Shown in pieces: positions 19,616 through 28,949 of a DNA stretch of 64,000 nt. Position 1 is the first letter of the stretch. Each line of letters starts with the position of its first letter. The notes below the pieces were generated by a model. That model had not been told where the DNA came from. It did not search any database and saw only the letters and a list, made by a program, of their open reading frames with translations. This DNA is from CAZKWG01 sp964615375 (GTDB taxonomy: Bacteria > Myxococcota_A > UBA796 > CAZKWG01): assembly GCA_964615375.1 (NCBI GenBank), contig CAZTOW010000011.1, forward strand, positions 1 to 64,000, given 5' to 3'. A program made the translations under genes and the position numbers.

Positions 19616-20546
19616 CGTCCACCCCCTGCTCCGCGCCCCGCCCCAGCAGCAGGTAGAGGAGCGCCATGCGCACGGCGAGCCCGTTGGTCACCTGCTCGAG
19701 GATCACCGAGCGATCCCCGTCGGCGACCTCTGGCGAGATCTCGACGCCACGGTTGATCGGGCCCGGGTGCATGACCAGCACGTCGGGCTTCGCCCGCTTG
19801 AGCCGATCCAGGTCCAGCCCGTAGTAGCGGGCGTACTCCCGCGTGGACGGAAGGCTGGCCCGCCCCAGACGCTCGCGCTGCACGCGCAGCATCATGATCG
19901 CGTCCGCCTCGTCCAGCACGTCGTCGATGCGGTGCCGCACGTCCACCCCGAGCGGGGCGAGCCGCGGCCCGCACAGCGTCCCCGGCCCCGCCACCAGCAC
20001 CCGCGCGCCCACCGTCAGCAGCCCGTAGATGTTGGAGCGCGCCACCCGGCTGTGGAAGATGTCGCCCACGATGGCCACCGTGCGCCCCTCCAGGCTGCCC
20101 AGGTGGTCGCGCATCGTCAGCATGTCCAGCAGGGCCTGGCTCGGGTGCTCGTTGATGCCGTCGCCCGCGTTCAGCACGCACCAGTCGAAGTTGCGCGCCA
20201 GCATGTGGGCGGCGCCCGTGGCCGGGTGGCGGATGACGATGGCGTCCGGGCGCAGCGCGTCCAGGTTGCGCGCCGTGTCCAGCAGGGTCTCGCCCTTCTG
20301 GGTGGAGCTCGTGGACGCCGAGAACGAGAGCACGTCGGCGCTCAGCCGCTTGGCGGCGAGCTCGAAGGAGAGCCGGGTGCGCGTGGAATTCTCGAAGAAG
20401 ACCAGGGCCACCGTGCGCCCGCGCAGGGTCGGCACCTTCTTGATGCGCCGCTCGTTGACCGAGCGGAAGCTGGCGGCGGTGTCCAGCACCCGCAGGATCT
20501 CGTCCTTGGAGAGGTCGCGCAGCCCGAGCATGTCCTTGCGGTTCAT
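19602..20546 (-). CDS. pyrB: Aspartate carbamoyltransferase catalytic subunit
   Basis: 314 aa. It makes N-carbamoyl-aspartate from carbamoyl phosphate and aspartate, the committed step of pyrimidine synthesis. The carbamoyl-phosphate loop STRT is at residues 54-57 ([13 protein letters not shown]), followed by the SSTQKGET lid loop, [26 protein letters not shown] and the C-terminal [13 protein letters not shown]. All expected catalytic segments are intact. The start overlaps the pyrR stop by 4 bp and the end overlaps pyrC' by 14 bp, so pyrR-pyrB-pyrC' is one operon. No pyrI regulatory subunit is present, consistent with a class A enzyme assembled with the inactive PyrC'. Confidence 0.97.
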   Translation of the reverse strand: MNRKDMLGLRDLSKDEILRVLDTAASFRSVNERRIKKVPTLRGRTVALVFFENSTRTRLSFELAAKRLSADVLSFSASTSSTQKGETLLDTARNLDALRPDAIVIRHPATGAAHMLARNFDWCVLNAGDGINEHPSQALLDMLTMRDHLGSLEGRTVAIVGDIFHSRVARSNIYGLLTVGARVLVAGPGTLCGPRLAPLGVDVRHRIDDVLDEADAIMMLRVQRERLGRASLPSTREYARYYGLDLDRLKRAKPDVLVMHPGPINRGVEISPEVADGDRSVILEQVTNGLAVRMALLYLLLGRGAEQGVDDVAA

Positions 20547-21121
20547 CGGGACTCCCTTGGCGGGGCGGGGCTCTGGGGGGCGGGGCTCTGGGGGGCGGGG
20601 ATGAGCTCGACGTGGTCGCCATCGCCGCCGGGCAGCCGCACCTCCACCCGGTCGCGCTTGAGCGTCTGGATGGTGCGGCCCACGAAGTCGGGCTGGATGG
20701 GCAGCTCGCGGTGGCCGCGGTCGATGAGCACGGCCAGCTTGATGAAGCTCGGCCGCCCATAGTCCATCAGCTCGTCCAGCGCCGCCCGCACCGTGCGCCC
20801 GGTGAAGAGCACGTCGTCCACCAGCACCACCCCGCGCCCGCTCAGGTCGAAGGGGATGCTGGTCTCGCCGAGGATGGGCTTCTCCAGGCCGGTGTAGAGG
20901 TCGTCCCGGTAGAGCGTGATGTCGATCGAGCCGAGCCGCGGGCGGGCGCCCTCGTTGCGGGCGATCTCGTCCGCCAGGCGCTCGGCCAGCGCCCAGCCGC
21001 CCGTCACCACGCCCAGGAGCGCGAAGCGGCTGGGATCACCGAGGCGCTCCGTCAGCTCTCGCGCCAGCCGGGCGACCGTGCGCTCCAGCTCGCGAGAGGT
21101 CATCAACACGCTGCTCGACAT
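20543..21121 (-). CDS. pyrR: PyrR: bifunctional pyr regulator / uracil phosphoribosyltransferase
   Basis: 192 aa from the ATG at 21121 (GGAGG 8 nt upstream). The PRPP-binding motif [13 protein letters not shown] is at about 98-110, with [19 protein letters not shown] typical of PyrR downstream. In Gram-positives PyrR binds UMP/UTP and attenuates pyr mRNA; many Gram-negative homologues keep mainly the phosphoribosyltransferase activity, and I could not identify an attenuator upstream. The C-terminus carries an unusual [13 protein letters not shown] extension encoded by a 15-bp tandem repeat. First gene of the pyr operon. Confidence 0.93.
   Translation of the reverse strand: MSSSVLMTSRELERTVARLARELTERLGDPSRFALLGVVTGGWALAERLADEIARNEGARPRLGSIDITLYRDDLYTGLEKPILGETSIPFDLSGRGVVLVDDVLFTGRTVRAALDELMDYGRPSFIKLAVLIDRGHRELPIQPDFVGRTIQTLKRDRVEVRLPGGDGDHVELIPAPQSPAPQSPAPPRESR
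20565..20600. repeat. 15-bp tandem repeat, about 2.4 copies
   Basis: The unit GCGGGGCTCTGGGGG occurs twice plus a partial copy and encodes the Pro/Ala/Gln/Ser tail of PyrR. Such GC-rich tandem units are prone to slippage. Confidence 0.8.
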
Positions 21122-21224
21122 GAGGGGGGCCTCCGTCGGCGCGCTCGCCGTCCGGGTGCCGCGCCCGGGGCCCCTTATCGCGTGGGGGGCCCGAGCGCCC
21201 AGTGTCCGAGCCTCAGTTCCTGCC

Positions 21225-21602
21225 TCAGTTCGTGGTGAGCCCGACCCCGTCGTGCATGGCCCAGGCCTCGAACTCGAGGGTCTTGTAGTAGTCGGTGAAC
21301 GGATAGTAGACGTCCACCTCCCAGATGCAGGTGACCGAGCGCTCCTGGCCCTCGGTCTTCAGCTCGCAGAAGTCCATCTCGATGTAGTCGGGGATCTCCT
21401 GGCGGCGGAACTCCTCTCCCAGGCGGCGACGGGCCTTGCCCTCGTTCAGCCCCACCCAGTCCAGCATGACCGACTTCGTGATCTCCTTCATCTTGAAGTA
21501 GACCAGGTAGTACGGCATGAAGAGGTAGCCCCAGAGCGCCGCGATGACGGCGACCAGGAACATCAGGATGCCCACGATGCTGATCTTGCCCTGACGGCGC
21601 AT
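21225..21602 (-). CDS. Hypothetical single-pass membrane protein
   Basis: 125 aa from the ATG at 21602, with GTAGGAGGA 6 nt upstream. Residues 7-30 form one membrane segment (ISIVGILMFLVAVIAALWGY) with positive residues before it, so the C-terminal ~90 residues probably face the periplasm. That part looks like DUF4845-type periplasmic domains (VDVYYPFTDYYKTLEFE near the end) but the match is weak. Located 89 bp downstream of lepA on the same strand. Function unknown. Confidence 0.7.
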   Translation of the reverse strand: MRRQGKISIVGILMFLVAVIAALWGYLFMPYYLVYFKMKEITKSVMLDWVGLNEGKARRRLGEEFRRQEIPDYIEMDFCELKTEGQERSVTCIWEVDVYYPFTDYYKTLEFEAWAMHDGVGLTTN

Positions 21603-21691
21603 CCCGTCCTCCTACGGGGGACATTCTGCACACATGTTCGGGGTTCGTGCCAGCCCTGACCAGGAATCGTGGCGGGGGACGTCGGAAACTT

Positions 21692-23494
21692 TCAGTCCGA
21701 GTCGCCCACACGAAGCACGGCGAGGAAGGCCTCCTGCGGGATGTCGATGGAGCCCACCGACTTCATGCGCTTCTTGCCCTCCTTCTGGCGCTCGAGCAGC
21801 TTGCGCTTGCGGCTGATGTCGCCGCCGTAGCACTTGGCCGTCACGTCCTTGCGCAGGGCCTTGACCGTGGTGCGGGCGATGACCTTGGAGCCGATGGCCG
21901 CCTGGATCGCCACCTCGTACATCTGGCGCGGGATGAAGTCCTTGAGCTTGCGGGCCAGGTTCTGGCCCTTCTCGAAGGAGGTCGAGCGGTGGACGATGGT
22001 GGAGAGCGCGTCCACCAGATCTCCGTTCACCAGGATGTCCAGGCGGACGAGGTCGCTCTCCTCCCAGCGCACCACCTCGTAGTCCATGGAGGCGTAGCCG
22101 CGGGTACACGACTTCAGCTTGTCGAAGAAGTCGTAGACCACCTCCGCATACGGGATCTCGTAGGTGATCATCACGCGGCCGGGGGCGGAGTACTCGAAGG
22201 CCACCTGCCGCCCGCGCCGGTCCTCGCAGAGCTTCAGCACAGGGCCCACGTAGGCCTCGGGCAGGTGCAGCGTGACCTTGGCGATGGGCTCCTCGATGGC
22301 CTCGATGTACTGGAGCGCCGGCAGCTTGGACGGCGAGTGGAGCTCCAGGTTCTCGCCCTTCTTCGTCCGCACCCGGTAGATGACGGAGGGCGAGGTGTTG
22401 ATGAGGTCGAGGTTGTACTCGCGCTCCAGGCGCTCCTGCACGATCTCCATGTGCAGCAGCCCGAGGTAGCCGCAGCGGAAGCCGAAGCCGAGCGCGTCGG
22501 AGGTCTCCGGCTCGAAGGTGAAGGCGCTGTCGTTGAGCTGCAGCTTCTCCAGCGCGTCGCGGAGCTGCTCGTGATCGGCGCTCTCGACCGTGTAGATGCC
22601 GGAGAAGACCATGGGCTTGACCACGCGGAAGCCCGGCAGCGGCTCGGTGGCCGAGCGGTCCTTGTGCGTGACCGTGTCGCCGACCTTGGCGTCCTCCAGC
22701 CGCTTGATGCCCGCGACCACGAAGCCCACCTCGCCCGCCTTGAGCGAGGGGCGGTCCACCGTCTCCGGCGCGAAGACGCCGAGCCGCGTGATCTCGTAGA
22801 TGGCCCCGGTCGCCATGAGCTTGACGCGCTCACCGAGCGAGAGCACCCCGTCCATCACGCGGACGAGCACGATGACGCCCACGTAGGAGTCGAACCAGGA
22901 GTCGATGATCAGCGCGCGCAGCGGCCCGTCCGACTCGCCCTCGGGCGGCGGCACCTTCTCCACGATCTTGTCGAGCAGATCGGTGATGCCGATGCCGGTC
23001 TTGGCCGAGACCTGCACCGCGTCGTCCACGTCCAGGCCCACGCCGTCGCGGATCTGCGAGAGCACGCCTTCCACGTCCGCGCTCGGCAGGTCCACCTTGT
23101 TGATGACCGGGATGATCTCCAGGTCCTGCTCCAACGCCAGGTAGACGTTGGCCAGGGTCTGGGCCTCCACGCCCTGCGTCGCGTCCACCACCAGCAGCGC
23201 GCCCTCACACGCGGCGAGCGAGCGGCTCACCTCGTAGTTGAAGTCCACGTGCCCGGGGGTGTCGATCAGGTTGAGGTTGTAGACCTGACCGTCCTTCGCC
23301 TTGTAGTTGAGGGCGACGGTCTGGGCCTTGATGGTGATCCCGCGCTCGCGCTCGAGGTCCATCTTGTCCAGGTACTGCTCACGCTTGTCGCGCTCGGAGA
23401 TCAGGCCGGTGACCTCCATCAGGCGGTCGGCCAGCGTGGACTTGCCGTGGTTGATGTGCGCGATGATCGCGAAATTCCGAATTCGATCGTTCAT
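21692..23494 (-). CDS. lepA: Elongation factor 4 (LepA GTPase)
   Basis: 600 aa, the normal LepA length. Translational GTPase domains in order: G domain with P-loop AHINHGKST (residues 12-20), [14 protein letters not shown] (switch I), [16 protein letters not shown] and SAKTGIG; domain II; domains III and V ([19 protein letters not shown]), and the LepA-specific C-terminal domain ending [19 protein letters not shown]. It binds the ribosome and influences initiation and back-translocation. Odd point: the P-loop normally reads AHIDHGKST, and here the Asp is Asn15. The gene starts 3 bp after ugd, so the two are cotranscribed. Confidence 0.97.
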   Translation of the reverse strand: MNDRIRNFAIIAHINHGKSTLADRLMEVTGLISERDKREQYLDKMDLERERGITIKAQTVALNYKAKDGQVYNLNLIDTPGHVDFNYEVSRSLAACEGALLVVDATQGVEAQTLANVYLALEQDLEIIPVINKVDLPSADVEGVLSQIRDGVGLDVDDAVQVSAKTGIGITDLLDKIVEKVPPPEGESDGPLRALIIDSWFDSYVGVIVLVRVMDGVLSLGERVKLMATGAIYEITRLGVFAPETVDRPSLKAGEVGFVVAGIKRLEDAKVGDTVTHKDRSATEPLPGFRVVKPMVFSGIYTVESADHEQLRDALEKLQLNDSAFTFEPETSDALGFGFRCGYLGLLHMEIVQERLEREYNLDLINTSPSVIYRVRTKKGENLELHSPSKLPALQYIEAIEEPIAKVTLHLPEAYVGPVLKLCEDRRGRQVAFEYSAPGRVMITYEIPYAEVVYDFFDKLKSCTRGYASMDYEVVRWEESDLVRLDILVNGDLVDALSTIVHRSTSFEKGQNLARKLKDFIPRQMYEVAIQAAIGSKVIARTTVKALRKDVTAKCYGGDISRKRKLLERQKEGKKRMKSVGSIDIPQEAFLAVLRVGDSD

Positions 23495-23497
23495 GAA

Positions 23498-24808
23498 TTA
23501 TGGGCGTCCGATGCCAAAGTATTCGAAGCCGGCGGCGCGGAGCTTCTCGGGATCGTAGATGTTCCGGCCGTCGAAGACGATGTGCTGGGTCATGCGCGCC
23601 TTCATCTCGTCCAGCTCGGGGTGGCGGAACTCGTGCCACTCCGTGACGAGCAGCAGCGCCTCCGCCCCGTTCAGCGCGTCCAGCGCCGAGGACGTGTAGA
23701 TGATGTGACCGCCGTTGTCGCCCACAGTCTTGCGCGCGACGCCGATGGCCTCCGGGTCGTAGGCCTGAATCGTCGCGCCCGCGCGGATGAGCTGCTCGAA
23801 GATCACCAGGGCCGGGGCCTCGCGGATGTCGTCCGTCTCCGGCTTGAAGGCGATGCCCCACACGGCGAAGCGCCGCCCCTTCAGGTCCTCGCCGAAGCGG
23901 CGCTTGACCTTGGCGACCAGGACGGCCTTCTGGGCCTCGTTGACCGCCTCCACGCTCTCCGGGATCTGCAGCGTCACGCCATAGCTCTGCGCGGTCTGGA
24001 TCAGCGCCTTGACGTCCTTGGGGAAGCAGCTCCCGCCGTAGCCTACGCCCGGGAAGAGGAACTTCGGCCCGATGCGCGTGTCCGAGCCCACCCCCTGCCG
24101 GACGTGCTCCACGTCGGCGCCCACCGCGTCGCAGAGGCGGGCGATCTCGTTCATGAAGGAGATCTTGGTCGCCAGCATCGCGTTGGCCGCGTACTTCGTC
24201 AGCTCCGCGCTGCGGTTGTCCATGAAGAGGATGGGGCGCCCGGTGCGGACCAGCCCGGCGTAGAGCTCCATCATCACGTCCCGGGCCCAGGAGGTGCTGC
24301 AGCCCACGACGATGCGGTCGGGGCGCATGAAGTCCTCGATCGCCGCCCCCTCCTTCAGGAACTCGGGGTTCGACACCACGTCGAAGGCGTGCCTGGCCTT
24401 CGCGGTGAGGATGGCGCGCACCTTGTCCGCCGTGCCCACCGGCACCGTGGACTTGATGACCGCGATCACGGGCTTCGTCATGTGAGCGGCGATGGCCTCG
24501 GCCACGGCCATGACCTGCGAGAGATCGGCGTTGCCGTCCGGCAGCCCGGGGGTGCCCACGGCGATGAACACCACGTCCGCCGCCGCCAGCGCCACCGCGC
24601 CGTCCAGCGTGAAGTGCAGGCGGCCCTCGCGCACGTTGCGCCGAATGAGCGCGTCCAGGCCCGGCTCGTAGATCGGCACCTCGCCGTGCTGGAGCGCGCG
24701 GATCTTCTCCGCCACGGTGTCCACACAGGTGACCTTGAAGCCCAGATCCGAGAAGCAGGTCCCCGCGACGAGCCCGACGTAGCCAGTACCGACGACACAG
24801 ATGTTCAT
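23498..24808 (-). CDS. ugd: UDP-glucose/GDP-mannose 6-dehydrogenase family (UDP-glucose 6-dehydrogenase)
   Basis: 436 aa. It oxidises UDP-glucose to UDP-glucuronate with two NAD+. N-terminal Rossmann domain (MNICVVGTGYVGLVAGTCFS), VAVGTP-type segment (FIAVGTPGLPDG), STVPVGT, SNPEFLKEGAAIEDFMRPDR, the long helix with EL(T)KYAANAMLATKISFMNE, and the catalytic Cys motif GYGGSCFPKD. The C-terminal domain keeps WGIAFKPETDDIREAP. Supplies uronic acid for surface polysaccharide. Directly upstream of lepA (3 bp). Confidence 0.95.
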   Translation of the reverse strand: MNICVVGTGYVGLVAGTCFSDLGFKVTCVDTVAEKIRALQHGEVPIYEPGLDALIRRNVREGRLHFTLDGAVALAAADVVFIAVGTPGLPDGNADLSQVMAVAEAIAAHMTKPVIAVIKSTVPVGTADKVRAILTAKARHAFDVVSNPEFLKEGAAIEDFMRPDRIVVGCSTSWARDVMMELYAGLVRTGRPILFMDNRSAELTKYAANAMLATKISFMNEIARLCDAVGADVEHVRQGVGSDTRIGPKFLFPGVGYGGSCFPKDVKALIQTAQSYGVTLQIPESVEAVNEAQKAVLVAKVKRRFGEDLKGRRFAVWGIAFKPETDDIREAPALVIFEQLIRAGATIQAYDPEAIGVARKTVGDNGGHIIYTSSALDALNGAEALLLVTEWHEFRHPELDEMKARMTQHIVFDGRNIYDPEKLRAAGFEYFGIGRP

Positions 24809-24871
24809 GACCGGGTCATCCTGTAGAAGAGCGCGGTAGGATACCCGTAGGTCCAGGGCCCGTCAAACGGC

Positions 24872-24899
24872 TTGACACGCCTGCCGGTCGCGCGATAGC
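24872..24899 (+). promoter_or_regulatory. Candidate sigma70 promoter of rpsT
   Basis: A perfect TTGACA (24872-24877) is followed after 16 bp by GATAGC (24894-24899). It lies 117 bp before the rpsT start in the gap between divergent ugd and rpsT. Confidence 0.5.
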
Positions 24900-25016
24900 T
24901 GGCCCGACGCTCGACCCGTCGCGGTTCTGGCCACGCGCTCTCTCCGGAGGCGCCGAGCCTCGCCCCTCGGCGAACCCCTCTCAAGCATCATCCTCGATCA
25001 TCCGTCGGAGCACCGC

Positions 25017-25319
25017 GTGGCCCACCACAAAGACGCAGAGAAGCGCCAGCGTCAGGCCGAGAAGGCCCGTGAGCGCAACAAGCACTACACTAGCCGCATG
25101 CGCAATGAGATCAAGAAGCTCCGCGAGGCCGTCGCCTCCGGGGACAAGGCCGCCGCGGAGGCTCAGCTCTCCGAGACGGTGAGCGTGATTCAGCGCGTCG
25201 CCCAGAAGGGCGTGATCCACAAGAACCAGGCCGACCGGCGCGTGAGCCGCCTCGCCGCCCTGGTCAAGACGACCACGCCGAAGGTCGTCACGCACCGGAC
25301 GACGTCGAAGAAGGGCTGA
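25017..25319 (+). CDS. rpsT: 30S ribosomal protein S20
   Basis: 100 aa from a GTG at 25017, preceded by CGGAG. The sequence is the basic, all-helical S20 pattern ([20 protein letters not shown], then [42 protein letters not shown] with a break in the family numbering). It binds 16S rRNA early in small-subunit assembly. Non-AUG starts are common in rpsT. It is followed by a hairpin shared with the convergent holA gene. Confidence 0.95.
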   Translation: MAHHKDAEKRQRQAEKARERNKHYTSRMRNEIKKLREAVASGDKAAAEAQLSETVSVIQRVAQKGVIHKNQADRRVSRLAALVKTTTPKVVTHRTTSKKG

Positions 25320-25363
25320 GGCCGCTTCTTCGACTCGCGAGACGCGCCTCGTCGCCTCGGACT

Positions 25364-25394
25364 CAGCGTCTCTGGACGCTGGAGCCCCAGGCTC
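25364..25394. terminator. Possible bidirectional terminator between rpsT and holA
   Basis: Two perfect stem-loops lie side by side: CAGCGTC-tctg-GACGCTG (25364-25381) and GAGCC-cca-GGCTC (25382-25394). No T-tract follows, so intrinsic termination strength is uncertain. Confidence 0.35.
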
Positions 25395-26361
25395 AGCGGG
25401 TGGTCAGCTCCAGGATCAACGACTCGAAGATCCGGCGATCACCCGCGGGGGAGCGGTTCATCTCGCGATTGGCCCGAGCCAGCGCGCCCAGGACGCGCGG
25501 CGCCGACAGCGGGCGCTGCTGCAGCGCGCGGCGCGCCTCGTTCTTCTTCCCGAAGGGCATGCGGGCGAGGGAGGGGGCCTCCGGCGCGCCGTTCATCGCG
25601 TCCTGAAGCTCCAGCAGCTGGCGGATCTGCCAGGTGACCATGGAGAGCAGGCGGTGGCTCGGCTCGCCCTCCTCCAGCAGGCGGTGGGCGGCGGCGAGCC
25701 CGCGGTCCGGGTCGCGCGCCAGCACGGCGTCGGTGAGCGTCCAGATCACGGCCTCGGCCACCAGGCTGGTGACGGCCTCCACCTCGCGCTCGCCGATGGT
25801 CCCGCCGCCACCGGCGTAGGAGATGGCCTTGTCGAGCTCGTTGCTCAGGCGCCCGAGGTCCGCGCCGACCCGCTCCACCAGCAGCGCGGCGGCGCGGCGA
25901 TCCAGCGTCGCGCCGGCCTGCTGGGCGCGGGCCAGGGCGAAGGCGATCGGGTCCTGATCCTGCGCCTTGAAGCGCTGCACCAGGCCGACCTCCTTGATCT
26001 TGTTCTCCAGGCGCCGCCCGCGGTCCACCCCGCCCGAGGGCGGCGGCAGCTTCTCCCCCACCAGGATCAGCGAGGCGCTGGGGCTCGGCTTCTCCGTGTA
26101 GGCCAGGAGGGCGTCCAGCAGCTCCACCGGGGCCTTCTCCATCTCGCGGACCACCACCGCGCGGCGCCGGCACATCATCGGGAGCGTCTTCGCCGCCTCC
26201 AGCGCGGCCCAGCCCCCGCTCTCCGCGGGGAAGACGGCATAGTTGAGCCCGGAGGGCTTGCCGCCCACGGCCGCGTCCACCAGGCGCCCCTCGGCCTCCG
26301 AGACCAGCAGGCCGGCGTCTCCCAGGACCAGGGCGATGGACGGCGAGCTGGGGGCGCTCAA
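25393..26361 (-). CDS. holA: DNA polymerase III subunit delta
   Basis: 322 aa. The delta subunit opens the beta clamp within the clamp-loader complex. The sequence fits HolA in length and layout: N-terminal region where Walker motifs are absent, AVVVREMEKAPVELLDALL, the SASLILVGEKLPP strand, a helical lid (LDRRAAALLVERVGADLGRL, then SNELDKAISYAGG) and a C-terminal collar domain (HRLLSMVTWQIRQLLELQDA). The start is a TTG at 26361 that overlaps the stop of the upstream lptE-like gene (TTGA), implying translational coupling. The lptE-holA order is widely conserved, which supports both calls. Confidence 0.9.
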   Translation of the reverse strand: MSAPSSPSIALVLGDAGLLVSEAEGRLVDAAVGGKPSGLNYAVFPAESGGWAALEAAKTLPMMCRRRAVVVREMEKAPVELLDALLAYTEKPSPSASLILVGEKLPPPSGGVDRGRRLENKIKEVGLVQRFKAQDQDPIAFALARAQQAGATLDRRAAALLVERVGADLGRLSNELDKAISYAGGGGTIGEREVEAVTSLVAEAVIWTLTDAVLARDPDRGLAAAHRLLEEGEPSHRLLSMVTWQIRQLLELQDAMNGAPEAPSLARMPFGKKNEARRALQQRPLSAPRVLGALARANREMNRSPAGDRRIFESLILELTTR

Positions 26362-26813
26362 GGCGTTGCTCCTGGGGCGGAGAGGATCCAGAGGGCGGCG
26401 TCCTCGCAGAGGTCGCGAGAGAGCGCCTCGAAGGCGGCGGCGCGCGCGGCGGAGGCCTCCAGCGAGGCTCCCGGGCTCACGCTATAGCTCCGCTCGGCGC
26501 TCAGCACCAGGGCGCGCGGCTCCGGCCCGTAGACCTGGACGCTCAACCGCAGGCGGGCCTGATGGACCTGCCCGGCCTCGCTGGCGGAGAGGATCGCCGT
26601 GCTCGCGTCCAGGACCGTGATCCCGGCGCGGAGGCCCCCGCGCGGGTCGAGCGCGCCGCGCGCGGCCAGGGCAGAGGCGAAGGACGCGCCGAGGGACTCC
26701 GCCAGTCCTGGCTCGGCCGAGGCGGCCACCACGGGCGCCGGGGACACCGAGACCAGCGGCAGCTCGGGCCTCCCGAGGCGAAGTCCACAAGACACGAGCA
26801 GGAGCGTGAGCAC
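26358..26813 (-). CDS. lptE: LPS-assembly lipoprotein LptE-like
   Basis: 151 aa from a GTG at 26813 (AAGGT just upstream). A very short signal ends in the lipobox LVSCG, followed by LRLG as in the C-G-Y-x-L start of mature LptE. The rest has the LptE plan: alternating strands, a helix with SFASALAARGAL, and a C-terminal helix RAAAFEALSRDLCEDAALWI. LptE plugs the LptD barrel that places lipopolysaccharide in the outer membrane. An ATG at 26855 is a possible longer start but gives a poor signal sequence. Identification rests on position before holA plus the lipobox, since LptE is poorly conserved. Confidence 0.7.
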   Translation of the reverse strand: MLTLLLVSCGLRLGRPELPLVSVSPAPVVAASAEPGLAESLGASFASALAARGALDPRGGLRAGITVLDASTAILSASEAGQVHQARLRLSVQVYGPEPRALVLSAERSYSVSPGASLEASAARAAAFEALSRDLCEDAALWILSAPGATP

Positions 26814-26894
26814 GTCGTTACCTTGACAGCGAGGGTCAGCCTCGCAAGAATTCATTATTCTCGCTGCTCCGCACCTGACCACCGGAGGCCTCCC

Positions 26895-27650
26895 ATGTCC
26901 CTGCTCCCCCTCCTCTCCGTGCTGCTGGCGTGGGCGCCCGCGCGGGCCCAGGAGACCCTGGAGGGCGGCGCTCCCCCGCCGGGCGAGCTCGTGGGCGTCT
27001 CGGGCGTGGAGTACAGCCGCAAGACCCCGATGGAGCTCAACATCCGCGGGCGCTGGCTCACGGTCCCGGACTCCGTCCTGGACATCTGGTACTTCAACGA
27101 GAACGATCCCGGCGCCAACCCGCTCGCCCGGCCGAAGGCGCGCGGCTACGCGGTGGGCATCGAGTACGTCCTGAAGCCCCGGCCCACGAACTGGATCTTC
27201 TACGTGGAGTACGCCGGGAGCCTGATGCAGGACGGCTACTTCGACGACATCGAGGAGCCGGCGGATCACGACGACGGCGACTACATCCGCCCGGACGGCT
27301 TCGGGCTGATGGTGGCGGGCGCGAACTACGCGCACGAGATCGTGGCGGCGCCCTGGGTCAGCTTCATGGTCGGCGGCGGGCTGGGGATCGCCGTGGTCAC
27401 CGGGGAGCTCACGCAGTGGAACGGCGGCGACCCCGACAACGCCGAGCCCGACTGCCTGCCCAGCTCGGCCGCCTACGAGCGCGTGGACGTGTGCGAGGAC
27501 GACGGGCCCAAGCGCCTGCCCGGCGTGCTGCCCATGATCGACATCTCGGGCGGCGTGCGCTTCAACCTGGGAGACCAGGGCAACATCCGCATCGAGGGCG
27601 GCCTGCACGACATGATCTACGTGGGCGCCGCCGCCGGCGTGAGCTTCTGA
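26895..27650 (+). CDS. Outer-membrane beta-barrel-like protein
   Basis: 251 aa from the ATG at 26895, 6 nt after GGAGG. A signal peptide (MSLLPLLSVLLAWAPARAQ) is followed by alternating amphipathic strands with aromatic girdle residues (YAVGIEYVLKPRPTNWIFYV, FGLMVAGANYAHEIVAAPWV, FMVGGGLGIAVVTG) and a C-terminal strand ending in Phe (GAAAGVSF), typical of small outer-membrane barrels. Two Cys in the extracellular-type loop (CLPSS...VCEDD) could form a disulphide. No specific family recognised. Confidence 0.7.
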   Translation: MSLLPLLSVLLAWAPARAQETLEGGAPPPGELVGVSGVEYSRKTPMELNIRGRWLTVPDSVLDIWYFNENDPGANPLARPKARGYAVGIEYVLKPRPTNWIFYVEYAGSLMQDGYFDDIEEPADHDDGDYIRPDGFGLMVAGANYAHEIVAAPWVSFMVGGGLGIAVVTGELTQWNGGDPDNAEPDCLPSSAAYERVDVCEDDGPKRLPGVLPMIDISGGVRFNLGDQGNIRIEGGLHDMIYVGAAAGVSF

Positions 27651-27664
27651 GGGCGCGCGCGACC

Positions 27665-27693
27665 TTGGCAGATCCGCGGGCCCGTGCTAAGGG
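27665..27693 (+). promoter_or_regulatory. Candidate promoter of rpsU
   Basis: TTGGCA (27665-27670) and TAAGGG (27688-27693) are 17 bp apart, with an extended -10 TG just before. The rpsU start is 37 bp downstream. Confidence 0.45.
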
Positions 27694-27729
27694 GCGGACC
27701 TTCGTCCAAAGTCGCCCAAGGGGAATCAC

Positions 27730-27933
27730 TTGATCATCGTCACCGTTCGCGAGAACGAGCCGTTCGAGAAGGCTCTTCGTCGCTTCCGCCGCAAGGTCGA
27801 GCGGGAGGGCATCCGCAAGGACATCAAGAAGAACAGCTTCTATCTGAAGCCGGGCGAGAAGCGGCGCCTGAAGCAGCGGCTGGCGGAGAAGCGGCGGCGC
27901 AAGGCGGCTCGTCGCGCGGCTCGCAAGCCATAG
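27730..27933 (+). CDS. rpsU: 30S ribosomal protein S21
   Basis: 67 aa from a TTG at 27730 with AAGGGG upstream. The product is the short, very basic S21 (ENEPFEKALRRFRRKVEREG, then IRKDIKKNSFYLKPGEKRRL) with an extended Arg/Lys-rich C-terminus. S21 sits on the 30S platform close to the anti-Shine-Dalgarno region and promotes initiation. Stand-alone gene with its own candidate promoter and terminator. Confidence 0.95.
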   Translation: MIIVTVRENEPFEKALRRFRRKVEREGIRKDIKKNSFYLKPGEKRRLKQRLAEKRRRKAARRAARKP

Positions 27934-27938
27934 CGCGC

Positions 27939-27961
27939 TCGCGGGGGCGCTGCTCCCGCGA
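27939..27961 (+). terminator. Possible rpsU terminator hairpin
   Basis: TCGCGGG (27939-27945) pairs perfectly with CCCGCGA (27955-27961) around a 9-nt loop. No U-tract follows; it may also serve the convergent lipoprotein gene. Confidence 0.4.
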
Positions 27962-27972
27962 ACATCCTGAGG

Positions 27973-28860
27973 TCAGGGCCTCCACCACGCGGCCGGGTCA
28001 GGCGCTCCAGCAGAGAGCGCGGCCCTGGCGCGGGTGATCGCGCGGGCGTCCTCGAGCGCGTCAGGATCGTCCGGCGTGATCGTCGTGGCGGCCACCTGCT
28101 CCAGGAGGGACTGCCATCGCGCGGTCTCTCCTCGCTTCCCGTAGACCAGGACCGCCAGGTCCACGCGGGGGCTGAGCCTGCCCTCCTCGGCGGCGATGGC
28201 CGTCTGGAGCTGCTCCTCCGCCCCGGTCAGATCGGGTCTCAGGGGCGCGGGCGGGAGCGCCAGGGCCAGCCCGAGCGTCGCGGCGGCCTGCGCCTGATCG
28301 GGCGGCCCCGCCAGGGCGAGCGCGCGCGTGCTCAGCGCGACGAGGGCGCGCTGGTCGATGTTCGCGCCCTCCAGCCCCAGATCCTGGATCTCCCTCGCCC
28401 AGGCCGTGGCGGTCCACAACGCGCACTCGGCCCGGTCGGCGTCGATGGCCTCCGCCGCGCGCGCCGTGAAGACGCCGCCAGCGGCCTCCACCGCGCCCGC
28501 CACGTCCGGCGCTCCCACCAGGCAGCGCAGCCCCGCCTCCCGGGCGAGCCGGTAGGCGTCCTGGGCGAGCTCGGGCTGACCGTAGGCGCGGGCATGCCAG
28601 GCGCGGGCCTCGCGGGCCAGGAGTCGGGGGTTCTCGGGCGCCACCACCTGCGTCTCCTGGTAGACGCTCAGCGCCTCGTCCAGGCGGCCGGGCTTCGCCC
28701 GCTCGGCGTAGAGGGCGTCCCCGCGCGCCAGGCAGGCGTCCACCGCCGCGGCGAGGTCGCGCGCCCCGCTCCCCTCGGCGCAGGTGGGGAGCGTGATCCG
28801 CGCGCCGCGCAACCACGCGCAGCCGGTCATGAGCAGCATCGCCAGCAACGCTCCGCGCAT
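27973..28860 (-). CDS. Lipoprotein with TPR-like helices (TatT-like)
   Basis: 295 aa. Signal peptide with lipobox LMTGC at residues 10-14. The mature part is almost entirely helical with TPR-like spacing ([51 protein letters not shown]). The ending, with [19 protein letters not shown], resembles TatT, the periplasmic component of TPR-associated TRAP transporters, but no TatP/DctM partners are nearby, so the family call is tentative. Divergent from the tRNA-Leu gene. Confidence 0.65.
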   Translation of the reverse strand: MRGALLAMLLMTGCAWLRGARITLPTCAEGSGARDLAAAVDACLARGDALYAERAKPGRLDEALSVYQETQVVAPENPRLLAREARAWHARAYGQPELAQDAYRLAREAGLRCLVGAPDVAGAVEAAGGVFTARAAEAIDADRAECALWTATAWAREIQDLGLEGANIDQRALVALSTRALALAGPPDQAQAAATLGLALALPPAPLRPDLTGAEEQLQTAIAAEEGRLSPRVDLAVLVYGKRGETARWQSLLEQVAATTITPDDPDALEDARAITRARAALSAGAPDPAAWWRP

Positions 28861-28949
28861 GCGCCGACCTCCACCGCTGCGATAACCCCTCGGCGTCGCG
28901 GGGGCAGCGGGCGCGAGCGCTGGTTAAAGAGGGCGCGGTGCGAACCCTC

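Noticed and set aside
21122..21224. Search for a PyrR attenuator upstream of pyrR
   Set aside because: No convincing antiterminator/terminator pair or PyrR-binding loop seen by eye.
26814..26855. ATG at 26855 as start of lptE
   Set aside because: Gives a long, poorly formed signal sequence; the GTG at 26813 has a better ribosome site and puts the lipobox in place.
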